Part shown: positions 6,262 to 12,836 of the stretch, in pieces | Position numbering within the stretch: position 1 is the stretch's first letter | How the letters are laid out: each line of letters starts with the position of its first letter | Source of the DNA: Clostridia bacterium | GTDB taxonomy: Bacteria > Bacillota > Clostridia > Christensenellales > UBA1242 | Reading direction: 5' to 3' | Assembly (NCBI GenBank): GCA_017964105.1 | Contig: JAGCSP010000050.1 | Coordinates: forward strand, 1 to 12,836 | Length of the DNA: 12,836 bases | Notes under the pieces: generated by a model | Databases searched by the model: none | Told to the model about the DNA's origin: nothing | Seen by the model: the letters and a program-made list of their open reading frames with translations, nothing else | Made by a program: the position numbers and the translations under genes

Positions 6262-9200
6262 ATGAATATTGGTACAATTGTAAGTTTAGGTCTTACAGGC
6301 ATATTTGCATTGTTTATTATTGTTGGCGTCATCGTTGGTGCTATTAGGGGAGCAAAACGCAGCGGTGTGCGTCTTGGTACAATTGTTATTACACTAGTAA
6401 TATCATTTTTTCTTACTGCAGTAATCTCTGGTATGCTTCTAAAAATAAATATTTCATTCTTACATATAAATGTGAATGGCGTTACTGTGTCATCAGTAAA
6501 ACAATTTGTGGAACTCACATTGCAAAATGTTTTGAAAGGTTATGATATTGATGTCACAAGTTTGTCTAACCTTGCAATAGCACTTGCTACAATGATTGTG
6601 AATACCATTGTGTTCCCAGTTTTATTCTTAGTGCTTAGGTATTTATTATTACCACTACACATGTTGTTATGTCGACTAATATTTGGCAAAAAAGTAAAAG
6701 TAGCCAAGGGCGAACCAAAACCAAAAAAGTATGGTGCAATTGGTGGCGTGATTGGTGGATTTACAGGTCTACTTATTTCTAGTGTTGTTATGTCTCCAGT
6801 AGTTGGATATATGACCACCGCAAATTTATTAGAACAAGCAACAAAAAATAACCAAGAAAAAGGTATAGTTAGCCAAAAAGCAGGCGATATGTATGACAAA
6901 GTATTTAATGGTTATTCCAAGAGCCCATATTACTACATATCCAAGTATACGGGCACACAAGCATTAGCAAACTGGATGTTTGATGGTGTATCAGTTGCAA
7001 AAATAAATGGAAAAACGATTAAAATCAATAAAGAAATCAAAACACTTGCTGGCGCATACAAAGATTTAAAAGACATAATAGAAGGTCTTGGTCTTGGTAG
7101 AGATAGAGAGGCAATTCAAAATGTATCACAACAACAATTCACAGAATATCTTAGAGCTGTGGATAGGGTGTTAACATTGTGCTATCAAAGCAATTTAATT
7201 ATCACAATTGGCGATGCTGTAGTTCCTGTGGGTGTGGCATTTATTGAAAAAACAGTAGAAAGTGGAGTAGATGAATACACTAAAGAATTAATTCATGCCA
7301 GTGCACGAATTGCCAAAGAATATAGCTTTGAAAGTGCCAAAGAAGTAGTAAATGGAACACTTAGCGTAATGAATAAACTTAATGATAGAGAAATACTATT
7401 GCCATTATTACAAGGTAAAATAAATTCATTTGACGACCTAAGTGGAAAACTTGATAAAGAACTTGCGCGCGATGTAATGACAAGTTTGTTTAGCATTAGA
7501 TTAATTTCTGATGTGTCAGTAGAACTCACAAATGCCGCAATAAATTATTTAACCAAGATGGCAGAAGTAGAGTATGAAAAAGCACAAGAAGTTACTGCCG
7601 AGCAAGCAAAACAAGCACTCACAGATATTGTGGTAAGCTTTGCAGATGCAATTACTGGCGTGGACGCTGAGAGTTGGATGTATTATAAAGAAGCAGACAT
7701 CGAAAAAATTGGTATGGTGCTAGATACAATTAAGCACTCAGCAGTTATTACTCCTCAAACGTACACGGCAATAGTAGACAAAATTGAAAACAAACTAAAA
7801 GATGTAATCGACGAAACAGAATTTAGCGAACAAATATGCAATGACTTAAAACAAGCAATTGATAGAATTAGCGATATTGATAATTGGACAGGGGAATTTA
7901 CAAAAATTCATAAAGTTGTCACCGCATTAAATAATGCAATTGCAGATGAAAACAAGCAAATTAAAGATGGCATAGAAAACTATGACTTCGAATACCTTGG
8001 TAAAGCATTAGATGAATTGAATACAACTTATGCATTTGATACAACCCAAGGTGGTGTAAGTGTTCAAACACTTGCTAGCCATATTATTGAATGGGTAAAA
8101 GATGATCAGTTGGGTGAAACTGGTGCAGATATTGCAGGCACAATTGCACTACTTGAATCAAACACATTGGGTGTGACAAGTTGGCAAACATCACTAGCAA
8201 AAGTAAAAGAATTAGTTGTTGAACTCAAGAACATGACTAAGTATGATGACATTGTAGAAGAATTTAAAACTGGCACACTTGCATTGAAGATAGGCAGTGC
8301 ACTTGATAAAGCAAAAACATCTGAATTATTTGCAAACAACGCAGATAGAGTATTTGCAAAAGAAATACTAGAAAAAGTAAAATCAAGCATAGTTGGAGAT
8401 GGCACAAGCGCTACAGACAAAGCAATTAGCAAAGCGGTTGAGCAAATGCAAGATAATATTGATAACGCAACCACAATTAGATGGGCAAACGAATTTGCAG
8501 ATCTTAAAGATTTGTTTGCATCTGATTTGGATGAAATGGATATTGACAATATGCAGCCACTTACACAAACAATTGATGCAATTATTGAAAGAAATCATGT
8601 AATTATTACAAATAGTGTAATAAATTCAATGTTAAAAGAAGTAATTAATGGTTCACAAGAAATTAAAGACTTAAAAGATAAACCAGAATACGAAGAGGCA
8701 ATTACACACATCATTACAAATATTGATTCACTTTCTGGTGCTGTGTACACAAGTGAAGTGGGATACTTAAAATCATTAAAAGATGTTCTAAACGACACAA
8801 GTACAGATCTAGCAGGATTTAGTCATAATGTGGCCGAAATTGAATTTGACAATGCTGAGCAACTTGAATACTTTGGTGGTAAATTTGACGCAATTAGCCC
8901 AAGTGTACTTGTTGGTGGCACAGGTTATGATATAGTTTCTTATGCACTTGATGACTATATTGACGATAAAGGTGTAAGCTATGAATATAGGTCTGTTCTA
9001 ATGTCGGTGCGTGACAATTTAGATGCACTACAAGGCGGACATACCACAAATGACACATATTACACTGATATATTCACCGCATTTGGTGATGTTGCCAATA
9101 TTAGCATAAGCCCTGTGGACAAAGACCATATTGAAGACGCTGCAACTGAAGTAGAAACAATGCTAGAAGAAAAACAACTCAATATTCTTATCCGCTACAA

Positions 9201-9480
9201 TGGTGCAGCCGAAATTTCAAAAATAGCAATGAACAAAGTTTATACTGCACTTGAACAAAAGAGGGCAGAAGCAGAGTTAATTCCTGACCCAACCGCAAAA
9301 GCACAAAAACTTGCACAACTAGATGATGCAGAACATTATATTGATTTATATAAGACATATCTTGATTCAATTAGTGGCAATCAACCATATAATAGTGACA
9401 CATATCAATCAGCAACAGTGGGTAGTGAAACAATTCAAATAAATAAACCATTTACACATGTTGCAAGTATGATAGTTTAA
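6262..9480 (+). CDS. 1072-aa protein: CvpA-like membrane N-terminus and giant helical domain
   Basis: Function unknown. Residues 1-185 hold about four hydrophobic segments (about 7-28, 38-60, 105-140, 157-182). GAIRG (26-30) after the first helix and the glycine-rich KKYGAIGGVIGGFTGL (155-170) before the last resemble the G-x-x-RG and late G-x3-G features of CvpA-family proteins, which are normally only ~160-230 residues. The remaining ~890 residues have no membrane segment and appear almost wholly helical. They carry a loose recurring motif: an aromatic residue (Tyr296, Trp472, Trp542, Trp641, Trp741, Tyr835, Tyr909) followed by a heptad-like run of aliphatic residues. ATG 6262 has an AAAGGGG site 8 nt upstream. 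The gene is divergent from ppa, monocistronic, and ends at a strong terminator. Which side of the membrane the helical domain lies on cannot be settled from sequence. The CvpA link is by motif only. Confidence 0.8.
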   Translation: MNIGTIVSLGLTGIFALFIIVGVIVGAIRGAKRSGVRLGTIVITLVISFFLTAVISGMLLKINISFLHINVNGVTVSSVKQFVELTLQNVLKGYDIDVTSLSNLAIALATMIVNTIVFPVLFLVLRYLLLPLHMLLCRLIFGKKVKVAKGEPKPKKYGAIGGVIGGFTGLLISSVVMSPVVGYMTTANLLEQATKNNQEKGIVSQKAGDMYDKVFNGYSKSPYYYISKYTGTQALANWMFDGVSVAKINGKTIKINKEIKTLAGAYKDLKDIIEGLGLGRDREAIQNVSQQQFTEYLRAVDRVLTLCYQSNLIITIGDAVVPVGVAFIEKTVESGVDEYTKELIHASARIAKEYSFESAKEVVNGTLSVMNKLNDREILLPLLQGKINSFDDLSGKLDKELARDVMTSLFSIRLISDVSVELTNAAINYLTKMAEVEYEKAQEVTAEQAKQALTDIVVSFADAITGVDAESWMYYKEADIEKIGMVLDTIKHSAVITPQTYTAIVDKIENKLKDVIDETEFSEQICNDLKQAIDRISDIDNWTGEFTKIHKVVTALNNAIADENKQIKDGIENYDFEYLGKALDELNTTYAFDTTQGGVSVQTLASHIIEWVKDDQLGETGADIAGTIALLESNTLGVTSWQTSLAKVKELVVELKNMTKYDDIVEEFKTGTLALKIGSALDKAKTSELFANNADRVFAKEILEKVKSSIVGDGTSATDKAISKAVEQMQDNIDNATTIRWANEFADLKDLFASDLDEMDIDNMQPLTQTIDAIIERNHVIITNSVINSMLKEVINGSQEIKDLKDKPEYEEAITHIITNIDSLSGAVYTSEVGYLKSLKDVLNDTSTDLAGFSHNVAEIEFDNAEQLEYFGGKFDAISPSVLVGGTGYDIVSYALDDYIDDKGVSYEYRSVLMSVRDNLDALQGGHTTNDTYYTDIFTAFGDVANISISPVDKDHIEDAATEVETMLEEKQLNILIRYNGAAEISKIAMNKVYTALEQKRAEAELIPDPTAKAQKLAQLDDAEHYIDLYKTYLDSISGNQPYNSDTYQSATVGSETIQINKPFTHVASMIV

Positions 9481-9482
9481 CA

Positions 9483-9511
9483 AAAAAGACAGCAAAGTTT
9501 GCTGTCTTTTT
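9483..9511. terminator. Bidirectional intrinsic terminator
   Basis: Perfect 13-bp arms (9483-9495 and 9499-9511) around the loop AGT, with a GACAGCAA core and A/T flanks, so it can end both strands. The stop codon of the convergent 263-aa gene (9510-9512) overlaps its right edge. Confidence 0.92.
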
Positions 9512-10301
9512 ATTCATTTACGCTAAATTCAATATTTGTTCCAGAAAATTTAAATGATGTATTTGTCTTTGCTGCCAACTGACGAACTGCCGTTGTAAAT
9601 TTATTGAATGAGATTTCAGAAACCTTTGTTTCACCCTTATTTAACACAGACGATATCACATCACTGCGTTCCTGCGTAAGCTCATTGTATGCAAGAACTT
9701 TTGAACTATCCACTTTTATTTCGCCATCTTCTATGTGTACGATGTTTTCTGTTGTAACATATGCATAATCTGGCAATAGTCGTTTTATTTCAACATTTGT
9801 TGCAAGTTCACTAATGTGAATATACTCCACAATTTTTATTGAATATTGATTGCCACTATACACACTTATTTGCACAGCGTTCATTTGCGAATAAAATTCT
9901 CTTGCGAATATTCCCATTTGCAAATCTGTTAGTGCATAGTTGCTAGTAGCGGGCTCATCTGTTTCCCACTTGTCTAAATCAATGTTGCCATCTTTGTAGT
10001 AATCAATACCAGCACTAGTAAGAGTTGTGGCTAATGTATGTTTTTGAGCTGTTGTCGCAGCTGCCACATTGTTATCTTCCATTTGTTGTATTACAAGAAT
10101 ATTTGTGAAAGAATAACTTTGATTTTTCAATTTATCAAAGGCATCCATATCTGTCATTTTTGGAAAAGATATTCCACTTACGCCCCTTATTATGCCAATT
10201 ACAATGCATGCACCAAAAAGGAGTGTAAAAAACAATCGTGAAAGTTTTTTATTAAGTTTTGCCTTTTGTTCAGGCGTACGCTCTTTCTTTTTCTTTGCCA
10301 T
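9510..10301 (-). CDS. Single-pass membrane protein of unknown function (263 aa)
   Basis: Not recognised. Starting at ATG 10301, it begins MAKKKKERTPEQKAKLNKK, a strongly basic cytoplasmic head. One membrane helix follows (about residues 23-43), and then ~220 residues that should lie outside the cell. The outer part has mixed strand/helix content, many Thr/Ser/Asn, no Cys after the membrane helix and no enzyme motif I know. It has no lipobox, so it is anchored by the helix. The in-frame TTG 10337 was rejected: it is the -35 box of the promoter and has no ribosome binding site. ATG 10301 also lacks a ribosome binding site, and the -10 box lies only 6 nt upstream, so the mRNA should begin at or beside the ATG. 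It converges on the CvpA-like gene and diverges from the GNAT/DUF3800 unit. Confidence 0.8.
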   Translation of the reverse strand: MAKKKKERTPEQKAKLNKKLSRLFFTLLFGACIVIGIIRGVSGISFPKMTDMDAFDKLKNQSYSFTNILVIQQMEDNNVAAATTAQKHTLATTLTSAGIDYYKDGNIDLDKWETDEPATSNYALTDLQMGIFAREFYSQMNAVQISVYSGNQYSIKIVEYIHISELATNVEIKRLLPDYAYVTTENIVHIEDGEIKVDSSKVLAYNELTQERSDVISSVLNKGETKVSEISFNKFTTAVRQLAAKTNTSFKFSGTNIEFSVNE

Positions 10302-10307
10302 ATATTT

Positions 10308-10337
10308 ATTATATCTAACACGTGCGCATATAGTCAA
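10308..10337 (-). promoter_or_regulatory. Promoter predicted to give a leaderless mRNA
   Basis: TTGACT (10337-10332), an 18-bp spacer and a perfect TATAAT (10313-10308) on the minus strand. The A of the start codon is 10301, seven bases past the last base of the -10, which is the usual place for transcription to begin. Confidence 0.7.
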
Positions 10338-10360
10338 GTTATTAATTTAGATGCCAAATA

Positions 10361-10389
10361 TTGAAAAATTTGTCGAAATATGTTACACT
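10361..10389 (+). promoter_or_regulatory. Sigma-A promoter of the GNAT/DUF3800 operon
   Basis: TTGAAA (10361-10366), a 17-bp spacer and TACACT (10384-10389). The -10 is weaker than others in the window and lies within a perfect palindrome, which suits a regulated promoter. Confidence 0.65.
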
Positions 10390-10399
10390 ACTAGTGTAA
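10383..10399. promoter_or_regulatory. Perfect 17-bp palindrome over the -10 and start site (candidate operator)
   Basis: TTACACTACTAGTGTAA has two 8-bp arms about a central C. It covers the -10 box and the expected transcription start (about 10396) and ends at the A-rich edge of the ribosome binding site. A one-base centre makes an RNA hairpin poor, so a dimeric repressor site is the better reading. No regulator gene is visible nearby. Confidence 0.6.
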
Positions 10400-10409
10400 A
10401 GGGGTTGTT

Positions 10410-10871
10410 ATGTTAGTAAAAACACATAAAACAATAGATGGCAAAAAGTGTGATTATGAAGCACAATTGCAAGTGATTATTGACAACCAAAATTGCCATA
10501 ATATAGTAAGCAAAGAAAATGGATATGATGTTTGCCTACTCAAAGCATACCTAAATGAAGATAACGTATTTACACTTATCGATGTTTGGGTAGATCCATC
10601 TCATCAAAAGATGGGTCTTGGTAGTGCACTTATGAAAGCAATTGATTATGTCGCTTACGAAAATGGTGCAGATAAAATAGAAGGATATTTTACTCCTGGC
10701 AACAATAGAGCAAAACCTATGTATCAACACTATGGTTATGATATTGTAGACAATGGCGATTTAAAAATTGTAAAAGATGGCGGAAAAGATGGCGAGAATT
10801 TCACAAAACACATTTCTGATATAGCGGAAGAAGAATATGACCAAATCCTACTTGATGAAATAGTTATGTAA
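10410..10871 (+). CDS. GNAT-family N-acetyltransferase
   Basis: Transfers an acetyl group from acetyl-CoA to an amine; the substrate is unknown. The 153-aa protein shows the GNAT core: strand VFTLIDVWVDPSHQ (53-66), the acetyl-CoA pyrophosphate loop QKMGLG (66-71) with helix SALMKAIDYVAYENGA, and the C-terminal motif NNRAKPMYQHYGYDIV (98-113), where Asn and Tyr residues commonly assist catalysis. About 35 acidic residues beyond the core (119-153) form a tail not needed by the fold. ATG 10410 has an AAAGGGG site 5 nt upstream, directly after the palindrome. It is the first gene of a three-gene unit with two DUF3800-type genes; its stop codon overlaps the ribosome binding site of the next gene, so expression is coupled. 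It could modify a protein partner, a small molecule or a tRNA-bound amino acid; the sequence does not say which. Confidence 0.88.
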   Translation: MLVKTHKTIDGKKCDYEAQLQVIIDNQNCHNIVSKENGYDVCLLKAYLNEDNVFTLIDVWVDPSHQKMGLGSALMKAIDYVAYENGADKIEGYFTPGNNRAKPMYQHYGYDIVDNGDLKIVKDGGKDGENFTKHISDIAEEEYDQILLDEIVM

Positions 10872-10883
10872 AGGAGTATTGCT

Positions 10884-11948
10884 GTGGACAAAATAAAATA
10901 TGTACTTTATGTAGACGATGGTGGCGGATACACACAAGGTGACCACCACAAAAAAGAACAAAGCGCAGTTGGCGATGCACCAGGAACAATTAAGGGTATA
11001 TTGCCAATTGGCCCTACAAGATTTTTTGTTGGTATTCTTGTTCCAGAAGGTGAAATGGAAGAAGTTATAGAAGAAATTGCTCAACTCCGTAGTCGCTTGG
11101 GCTTGCGTGATGAAGATGAAATACATGCCACAGAACAAAACAATCAAAATAGAGGTATTATGGCTGATTATGTTGGTGGAATTATTGACATTGCAAAAAG
11201 CCATAATATAAAAATAGTGTCATCTAAGAGTGACCATAGCATCAAAATTCAAGAAACATTAGAAATGGCAATGGCAAATTTGCATGGTGTGGATATCACA
11301 GGTCATGGCAAAGAAGATGTGCCAGAAGATGAAAAATTTACATTAGAAGATTTGGATCCTGGCAAAGACCACAATAAAGATCCATATAAGTATAAAAAAC
11401 TTAGCCTTATTTCACTATTTGACTCTGCTCAAAGGGTTGTGGGAGAAGAAGGCGAAATAACACGCGTTGTTTGCGATGAAGACTTGGGTAAAAAAGCAGG
11501 CAGCAGTTACCAAATTACAAAAGATACCACACTTGAATTTGTTCAATCAGTGAAAAAAGCAGATGATACAAGTGAATTGTTAGTAGATAAACTTGGTGTT
11601 CAAATGGCAGACAACATGGCGTGGTTTTACAACAGAATAAATTACGTTATTCCTGGAAAGATAAGAGAATATGCAGACGATTATCGTCCAAGTAGGGAAG
11701 ATGAAAGATATTTTCATATTTGGCGTAGAACAATAAACAAAGGAATATATGCTGGTGAATTTACCGAAGCAATTTGTGTAAGCGAAAAAGAAGACTTTGA
11801 TCAATTCATTTATTCGGTACAGCATTTCAAAAATCCTTTGATTTATAAAGATGGAAAATTCTCATTTGCACAATCAATGAGTAATGCACCAGTAAAAGAT
11901 GGTGCGGAATCTAACGATGTTTTAAAAGATAATTTAATGATTTCTTAA
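10884..11948 (+). CDS. DUF3800-family protein, first of a tandem pair
   Basis: A predicted RNase-H-like-fold protein of unknown activity (354 aa). The DUF3800 landmarks are present in order: an N-terminal strand ending in Asp11-Asp12 (YVDDGGG, where the family usually has DESG), FFVGILVPE (47-55), EIHATE (79-84), CDED (197-200) and QMADNMAWFYNR (240-251, the family's Q-x-AD-x-x-A block). The four acidic positions are what a metal-dependent nuclease site would need, but no activity is shown. An ~85-residue charged segment (about 110-190) lies between EIHATE and CDED, and a ~100-residue C-terminal extension follows. Translation starts at GTG 10884 with an AAAGGAG site 7 nt upstream, overlapping the GNAT stop. 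It has no signal peptide or membrane segment. It is homologous to the next gene, though well diverged. Confidence 0.8.
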   Translation: MDKIKYVLYVDDGGGYTQGDHHKKEQSAVGDAPGTIKGILPIGPTRFFVGILVPEGEMEEVIEEIAQLRSRLGLRDEDEIHATEQNNQNRGIMADYVGGIIDIAKSHNIKIVSSKSDHSIKIQETLEMAMANLHGVDITGHGKEDVPEDEKFTLEDLDPGKDHNKDPYKYKKLSLISLFDSAQRVVGEEGEITRVVCDEDLGKKAGSSYQITKDTTLEFVQSVKKADDTSELLVDKLGVQMADNMAWFYNRINYVIPGKIREYADDYRPSREDERYFHIWRRTINKGIYAGEFTEAICVSEKEDFDQFIYSVQHFKNPLIYKDGKFSFAQSMSNAPVKDGAESNDVLKDNLMIS

Positions 11949-11969
11949 TATTATTTTAGGGGTAATAAT

Positions 11970-12836
11970 ATGGGTAAAAAAGAATACATTATGGCTGTGG
12001 ATGATTCTGGATACACATATACCAAAAAAGGTAAGGACGGCAAAGAACACGTGGTGCAATCTGTATTGCAAGCACCAGCCGCCAATCCAGAAAAAAGCAT
12101 AAAAAAACTAGGTCAAAGTAAATATTTTGTGGGTGTACTTATCCCTGCAGATAAGTTACCACACGTTTCTGCTGACCTAGAAGATGCGTCAGAAGAATTG
12201 CGCAATAGTTTGTTGCGCATTGGTAAAGACATAAAAGAAATTCATGCTACCGAACTATTTAGAAACGAAAATAGATATAGTAGGGATGCATTCTTAAATT
12301 ATTTGCAACGCATTGCAGATATTACCCAAAAATATGAATTGACAATAGTTGTATCACCAAAAGACACAACTATTAGAACTCGCGAAGAAAAACGAGATGG
12401 TATTTTGAAAAATTATAGTGCACAGCTATATCCATATTATCCACTAAACCCAAACAAGAAAAAAACACATCATTCAAATAAGCAATACCAACAAAAAAGT
12501 TTGCTTGAATTAAATGATATGGTAAATATGTACCTATCTGATGGCGGCTATGTGTCCACAATACTATGTGACGAAGGTTTGCACAAAAAGGGCACAAATA
12601 TAAAAATTGCAGATAACACAGCATTAATGTTTTTATCTAGCGAAGATAATTCCCTAATTCAATTTGCCGACAACATTGCTTGGCTATACAATAGGGTAAA
12701 TGAAGTTGTGCCAGATAGGGTGGGCAGACAAAAACGCGTAATGCTAGATGATGATGTAACGCTTGCTTCCACTTACGAAATGCTTCTTAATCATGTGTTA
12801 AAACATGACGAATCAAAACAAGAACAAGTAAATAAC
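11970..12836 (+). CDS. DUF3800-family protein, second of a tandem pair (runs off the window)
   Basis: This frame stays open for 289 codons to the last base, so the C-terminus is missing. ATG 11970 has an AGGGG site 7 nt upstream and lies 21 nt after the first DUF3800 gene, so it is the third gene of the unit. It matches that gene motif for motif: Asp11-Asp12 at the same positions (AVDDSG), YFVGVLIP (52-59), EIHATE (90-95), CDEG (200-203) and QFADNIAWLYNRVN (231-244). The acidic pattern is kept, while the linkers differ in length and sequence: a Lys/His/Tyr-rich segment replaces the acidic one, and the CDE-to-ADN gap is shorter (33 against 45 residues). The two are therefore old paralogues, not a recent duplication, and may work as a pair. 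Activity is unknown. Confidence 0.8.
   Translation, partial: MGKKEYIMAVDDSGYTYTKKGKDGKEHVVQSVLQAPAANPEKSIKKLGQSKYFVGVLIPADKLPHVSADLEDASEELRNSLLRIGKDIKEIHATELFRNENRYSRDAFLNYLQRIADITQKYELTIVVSPKDTTIRTREEKRDGILKNYSAQLYPYYPLNPNKKKTHHSNKQYQQKSLLELNDMVNMYLSDGGYVSTILCDEGLHKKGTNIKIADNTALMFLSSEDNSLIQFADNIAWLYNRVNEVVPDRVGRQKRVMLDDDVTLASTYEMLLNHVLKHDESKQEQVNN

Noticed and set aside
8106..8549. 147-codon minus-strand ORF inside the giant gene
   Set aside because: Ser-rich complement of an Asp/Lys/Ala-rich helical region; no ribosome binding site or promoter, and the plus-strand frame is clearly coding.
10302..10337. TTG 10337 as start of the 263-aa membrane protein
   Set aside because: The TTG is part of the -35 box TTGACT, so transcripts from this promoter would not contain it, and there is no ribosome binding site before it.
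10383..10399. Palindrome before the GNAT gene as an intrinsic terminator or riboswitch stem
   Set aside because: The centre is a single base and no U-tract follows; it overlaps the -10, so most of it would not be in the transcript.
1..12836. CRISPR array, transposon ends, tRNA or rRNA genes
   Set aside because: No spaced direct repeats, transposase, terminal inverted repeats or cloverleaf/rRNA signatures were seen; intergenic gaps are all below about 200 bases and are filled by promoters and terminators.

Overview
This AT-rich window reads like the chromosome of a low-GC Bacillota (Firmicutes)-type bacterium, possibly an uncultured clostridial or related lineage. The reasons are GGAGG-like ribosome binding sites, several near-consensus sigma-A promoters (TTGnnn, 16-18 bp, TATAAT), intrinsic terminators with long U-tracts, and Lys/Ile/Asn-rich proteins. 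The standard code is used, with TGG for Trp and TGA as a stop. I see no insertion sequence, prophage, CRISPR array, rRNA or tRNA. The taxonomic placement is inference.

Layout: (1) A plus-strand gene encodes a long acidic protein with a Tic20/DUF4870-like membrane tail. It converges, through a shared terminator, on a minus-strand pair: a suppressor-of-fused (SUFU) domain protein and a 50-aa single-pass membrane protein whose stop codon lies in the loop of that terminator. (2) A divergent promoter region drives the SUFU pair leftward and a 153-aa unknown protein rightward. (3) A leftward operon holds an ABC exporter half-transporter, D-aminoacyl-tRNA deacylase (dtd, overlapping the ABC gene by 29 nt) and a 117-aa unknown. 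It has its own promoter, and its terminator is shared with the 153-aa gene. (4) Inorganic pyrophosphatase (ppa) is leftward with its own promoter and terminator; an 8-bp inverted repeat brackets its -10 box. (5) Divergent from ppa is a 1072-aa protein with a CvpA-like membrane N-terminus and about 890 residues of mostly helical, non-membrane sequence. (6) A leftward 263-aa single-pass membrane protein has a promoter placed so that its mRNA should be leaderless. (7) A rightward operon encodes a GNAT acetyltransferase followed by two tandem DUF3800-family proteins; the second runs off the window. Its promoter is overlapped by a perfect 17-bp palindrome that looks like an operator.

The housekeeping part (dtd, ppa, ABC exporter) is ordinary. 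The most interesting part is the right end: a regulated-looking three-gene unit of a GNAT enzyme and two divergent DUF3800 proteins that share the same acidic residues (DD, EIHATE, CDE, QxADN), as expected for paired RNase-H-like nucleases or nucleic-acid enzymes. No function can be assigned from sequence alone. The leaderless gene beside it and the very large CvpA-like protein are the next best leads.
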